Below, in pieces: positions 6,836 through 8,306 of a stretch of 8,306 bases of DNA. Position numbers and translations under genes: made by a program. The notes beneath the pieces are model-generated. The model was not told the origin of the DNA, ran no database searches, and saw only the letters and a list, made by a program, of their open reading frames with translations. Position 1 is the first letter of the stretch, and every line of letters begins with the position of its first letter. This stretch comes from an uncultured Porphyromonas sp. (GTDB lineage Bacteria > Bacteroidota > Bacteroidia > Bacteroidales > Porphyromonadaceae), in assembly GCA_946222055.1 (NCBI GenBank), contig CAMIEW010000021.1, forward strand, positions 1 through 8,306, read 5' to 3'.

Positions 6836-8101
6836 ATGGAATACACCATAGTCCTGGGAGGTGGCGAAAGTGGCATGTGGGCCGCCCTCCTGGCGAAGCG
6901 ACTGGGGCATAAGGTCCTCCTCTCCGACAGCAATACCCTCCGCGATGCCACGCGCGACCTGCTGCTCCAGCATGGGATACGGATAGAGGAGCGGGGACAC
7001 TCCCTCCCCGAGCTCGAGCGTGCCACAAGGGTGATCAAGAGCCCCGGCATCCCCGACAGCGCCGCCGTGGTGCAGCGCTGCATCGAGGCCGACGTGCCGA
7101 TCGTCTCAGAGATCGAGTTTGCCGCTCAGCACGTAGCCCAGGGCAGCACTCTCATAGGCATCACGGGGTCCAATGGCAAGACCACCACCACCACCCTCAC
7201 CGCGCACCTCCTGCAGGCGTGCGGCATCGATGCGGTGGCGTGTGGCAATATCGGTCTCTCCCTCGCCCAGTGCCTCGTCCGCGACCCGCACAAGGTCTAT
7301 GTCATGGAGCTCTCCAGCTTCCAGCTCGACCATATGTACGACACCCACCTGCACGCCGCTGTGCTGATGAATATTACGCCCGACCACCTCGACCGGTACG
7401 ACCACAAGCTAGAGCTCTACGCCGATGCCAAGGGAAGGGTATTCCAAAACCAGACCGAGGAGGACTACGCCATCACCTACGCCGATGATCCTGAGACGGC
7501 AACCATGCTCGCCCGAAGGGATCCAAGCGCGGCGCACGCCCTCTCCCGCCTGCAGCTCAAGGGTCCCCACAACGCCTGCAACGTCATGGCCGCCTGCCTC
7601 GTGCTCCACGCCCTGGGGCTCGATCCCGACCTCGAGGACGGCACCGTCACCGAGGCGCTGGAGGACTTCACCGGCATAGAGCACCGCATGGAGCTGACCC
7701 GCGTCCTCCACGGGGTGAAGTACATCAATGACTCCAAGGCGACCAATATCGATGCCACCCGCCACGCCCTCGAGGCGATGCCGGACGGTCGGACGATCCT
7801 CTTCCTCGGCGGTACCGACAAGGGCAACGACTACGAGGAGATCAAGCCGCTCGTGGAGGCGAAGTGCAAGGCGCTGATCTACCTCACCACCGACAGCGCC
7901 AAGCTCCACAAGACCTTCGATCCCCTGCCTATCCCCTCCTTCGATGCGACGGGGATGGAGGAGGCCTTTGTCCTCGTGCAGAGTCTCCACCCGATGGAGG
8001 GCGATGTGGTGCTCCTCTCACCCGCCTGCGCCTCCTTTGACCTCTTCAAGAACTACGAGCACCGCGGAGAGTGCTTCAAGGAGCAGGTCACCAAGCTCTG
8101 A
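6836..8101 (+). CDS. murD: UDP-MurNAc-L-alanine:D-glutamate ligase
   Basis: Adds D-glutamate to UDP-MurNAc-L-Ala with ATP; cytosolic, the step just before MurE. The 421 residues are a little short for MurD (about 440). The N-terminal Rossmann-like UDP domain carries LGGGESGMWAALLAK (7-21) and the VIKSPGIP segment (66-73). The ATP domain has ITGSNGKTTTTT (109-120), CGNIG (136-140), MELSSFQL (157-164), NITPDHLDRY (179-188), K199 as the expected carbamylated lysine (DAKGRVFQNQ) and GPHNACN (243-249). The C-terminal domain has EHRME (282-286), NDSKATN (298-304), GGTDKG (325-330) and LLSPACASFDLFKNYEHRG (393-411). All expected catalytic elements are intact. It begins 6 bp after mraY with no Shine-Dalgarno and is the last gene before a strong terminator. 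Confidence 0.97.
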   Translation: MEYTIVLGGGESGMWAALLAKRLGHKVLLSDSNTLRDATRDLLLQHGIRIEERGHSLPELERATRVIKSPGIPDSAAVVQRCIEADVPIVSEIEFAAQHVAQGSTLIGITGSNGKTTTTTLTAHLLQACGIDAVACGNIGLSLAQCLVRDPHKVYVMELSSFQLDHMYDTHLHAAVLMNITPDHLDRYDHKLELYADAKGRVFQNQTEEDYAITYADDPETATMLARRDPSAAHALSRLQLKGPHNACNVMAACLVLHALGLDPDLEDGTVTEALEDFTGIEHRMELTRVLHGVKYINDSKATNIDATRHALEAMPDGRTILFLGGTDKGNDYEEIKPLVEAKCKALIYLTTDSAKLHKTFDPLPIPSFDATGMEEAFVLVQSLHPMEGDVVLLSPACASFDLFKNYEHRGECFKEQVTKL

Positions 8102-8118
8102 CCCCTTACTTATACACC

Positions 8119-8157
8119 AAGAGCCTATCCGTAGTCATGCGGGTAGGCTCTTTTTTT
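8119..8157 (+). terminator. Intrinsic terminator after murD
   Basis: A 13-bp stem with one T-G wobble forms between AAGAGCCTATCCG (8119-8131) and CGGGTAGGCTCTT (8140-8152) around an 8-base loop, with a seven-T run over 8151-8157. It starts 17 bp after the murD stop and closes the ftsL-murD transcription unit. On the opposite strand the A-rich left flank is weak, so it is mainly directional. Confidence 0.93.
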
Positions 8158-8182
8158 ATCCTAACACGGTCAGCAGTGACGC

Positions 8183-8306
8183 ATAAGAAGACCTTTGAAA
8201 AATGGTCTTTCGCCGAAAAGCGGAGCTTTTTCGGCAGGGACTTTGCAGAATACCCCAGATGCAAGGAACTGAGAGTGAGGGCGAAGGGAGTGTGCTTACG
8301 CACATG
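8183..8306. repeat. Hairpin-rich non-coding stretch, probable end of a dispersed intergenic repeat
   Basis: After the terminator the sequence holds three inverted repeats in about 120 bp. AAGACC (8188-8193) pairs with GGTCTT (8204-8209). GCCGAAAAGC (8212-8221) pairs with GCTTTTTCGGC (8225-8235), with loop GGA and one bulged T. TGTGC (8291-8295) pairs with GCACA (8300-8304). Between the last two lies a purine-rich run of GAG/GAAG/GAGTG-like words (about 8266-8290). No gene is evident. A minus-strand reading frame of 65 codons (8106-8303) exists, but it runs through the terminator stem and looks like a by-product. The pattern resembles multicopy intergenic elements of Porphyromonas as I remember them. 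That match is unverified, and the element is cut by the window edge. Confidence 0.45.

Noticed and set aside
8106..8303. Minus-strand 65-codon reading frame beginning MRKHTPFALTLSS
   Set aside because: It runs through the intrinsic terminator stem and across three hairpins, shows no domain, and its sequence is best explained as a reading frame carried by a structured repeat.

Overview
The window reads as chromosomal DNA from a Bacteroidota bacterium, most likely Porphyromonas or a close relative. The support is the family-level look of the proteins, an FtsL-like protein of the Bacteroidota type in front of a PASTA-bearing class B penicillin-binding protein, an enlarged MraY, mostly weak or absent Shine-Dalgarno sequences, and an exact TAnnTTTG -7 promoter element. 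The genus is inferred from memory of protein families, not from a search. Coding DNA is GC-rich (about 60% by eye). All credible genes lie on the + strand.

Layout: (1) 1-536, C-terminal part of a YifB/ComM-type AAA+ protein, cut by the window edge. (2) 552-1307, aroE, shikimate dehydrogenase, probably in the same transcript. (3) 1308-1514, a 207-bp AT-rich gap. It holds four related 18-bp dyad units at an exact 22-bp period (1355-1438), a small imperfect hairpin (1441-1465) and a -7 promoter element (1491-1498). (4) 1515-8101, a tight five-gene block: ftsL-like, ftsI (PBP3), murE, mraY, murD. This is the front half of a division and cell wall (dcw) cluster. (5) 8119-8157, a strong intrinsic terminator. 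(6) 8183-8306, a non-coding stretch rich in hairpins that looks like one end of a dispersed repeat.

The block encodes successive steps of peptidoglycan synthesis. MurD and MurE add the second and third residues to UDP-MurNAc, MraY loads the MurNAc-pentapeptide onto undecaprenyl phosphate, and FtsI cross-links septal glycan next to its FtsL-like partner. The expected upstream genes mraZ and rsmH are not next to ftsL. The expected downstream gene ftsW does not start within the 205 bp after murD, and a terminator closes the block there.

The protein-coding content is ordinary core metabolism and I see no new protein system. The most unusual object is the 22-bp-period array of four dyads just upstream of the division operon. 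It could be an operator array, a structured leader element or a dispersed repeat. The hairpin-rich 3' end is the second place worth checking.
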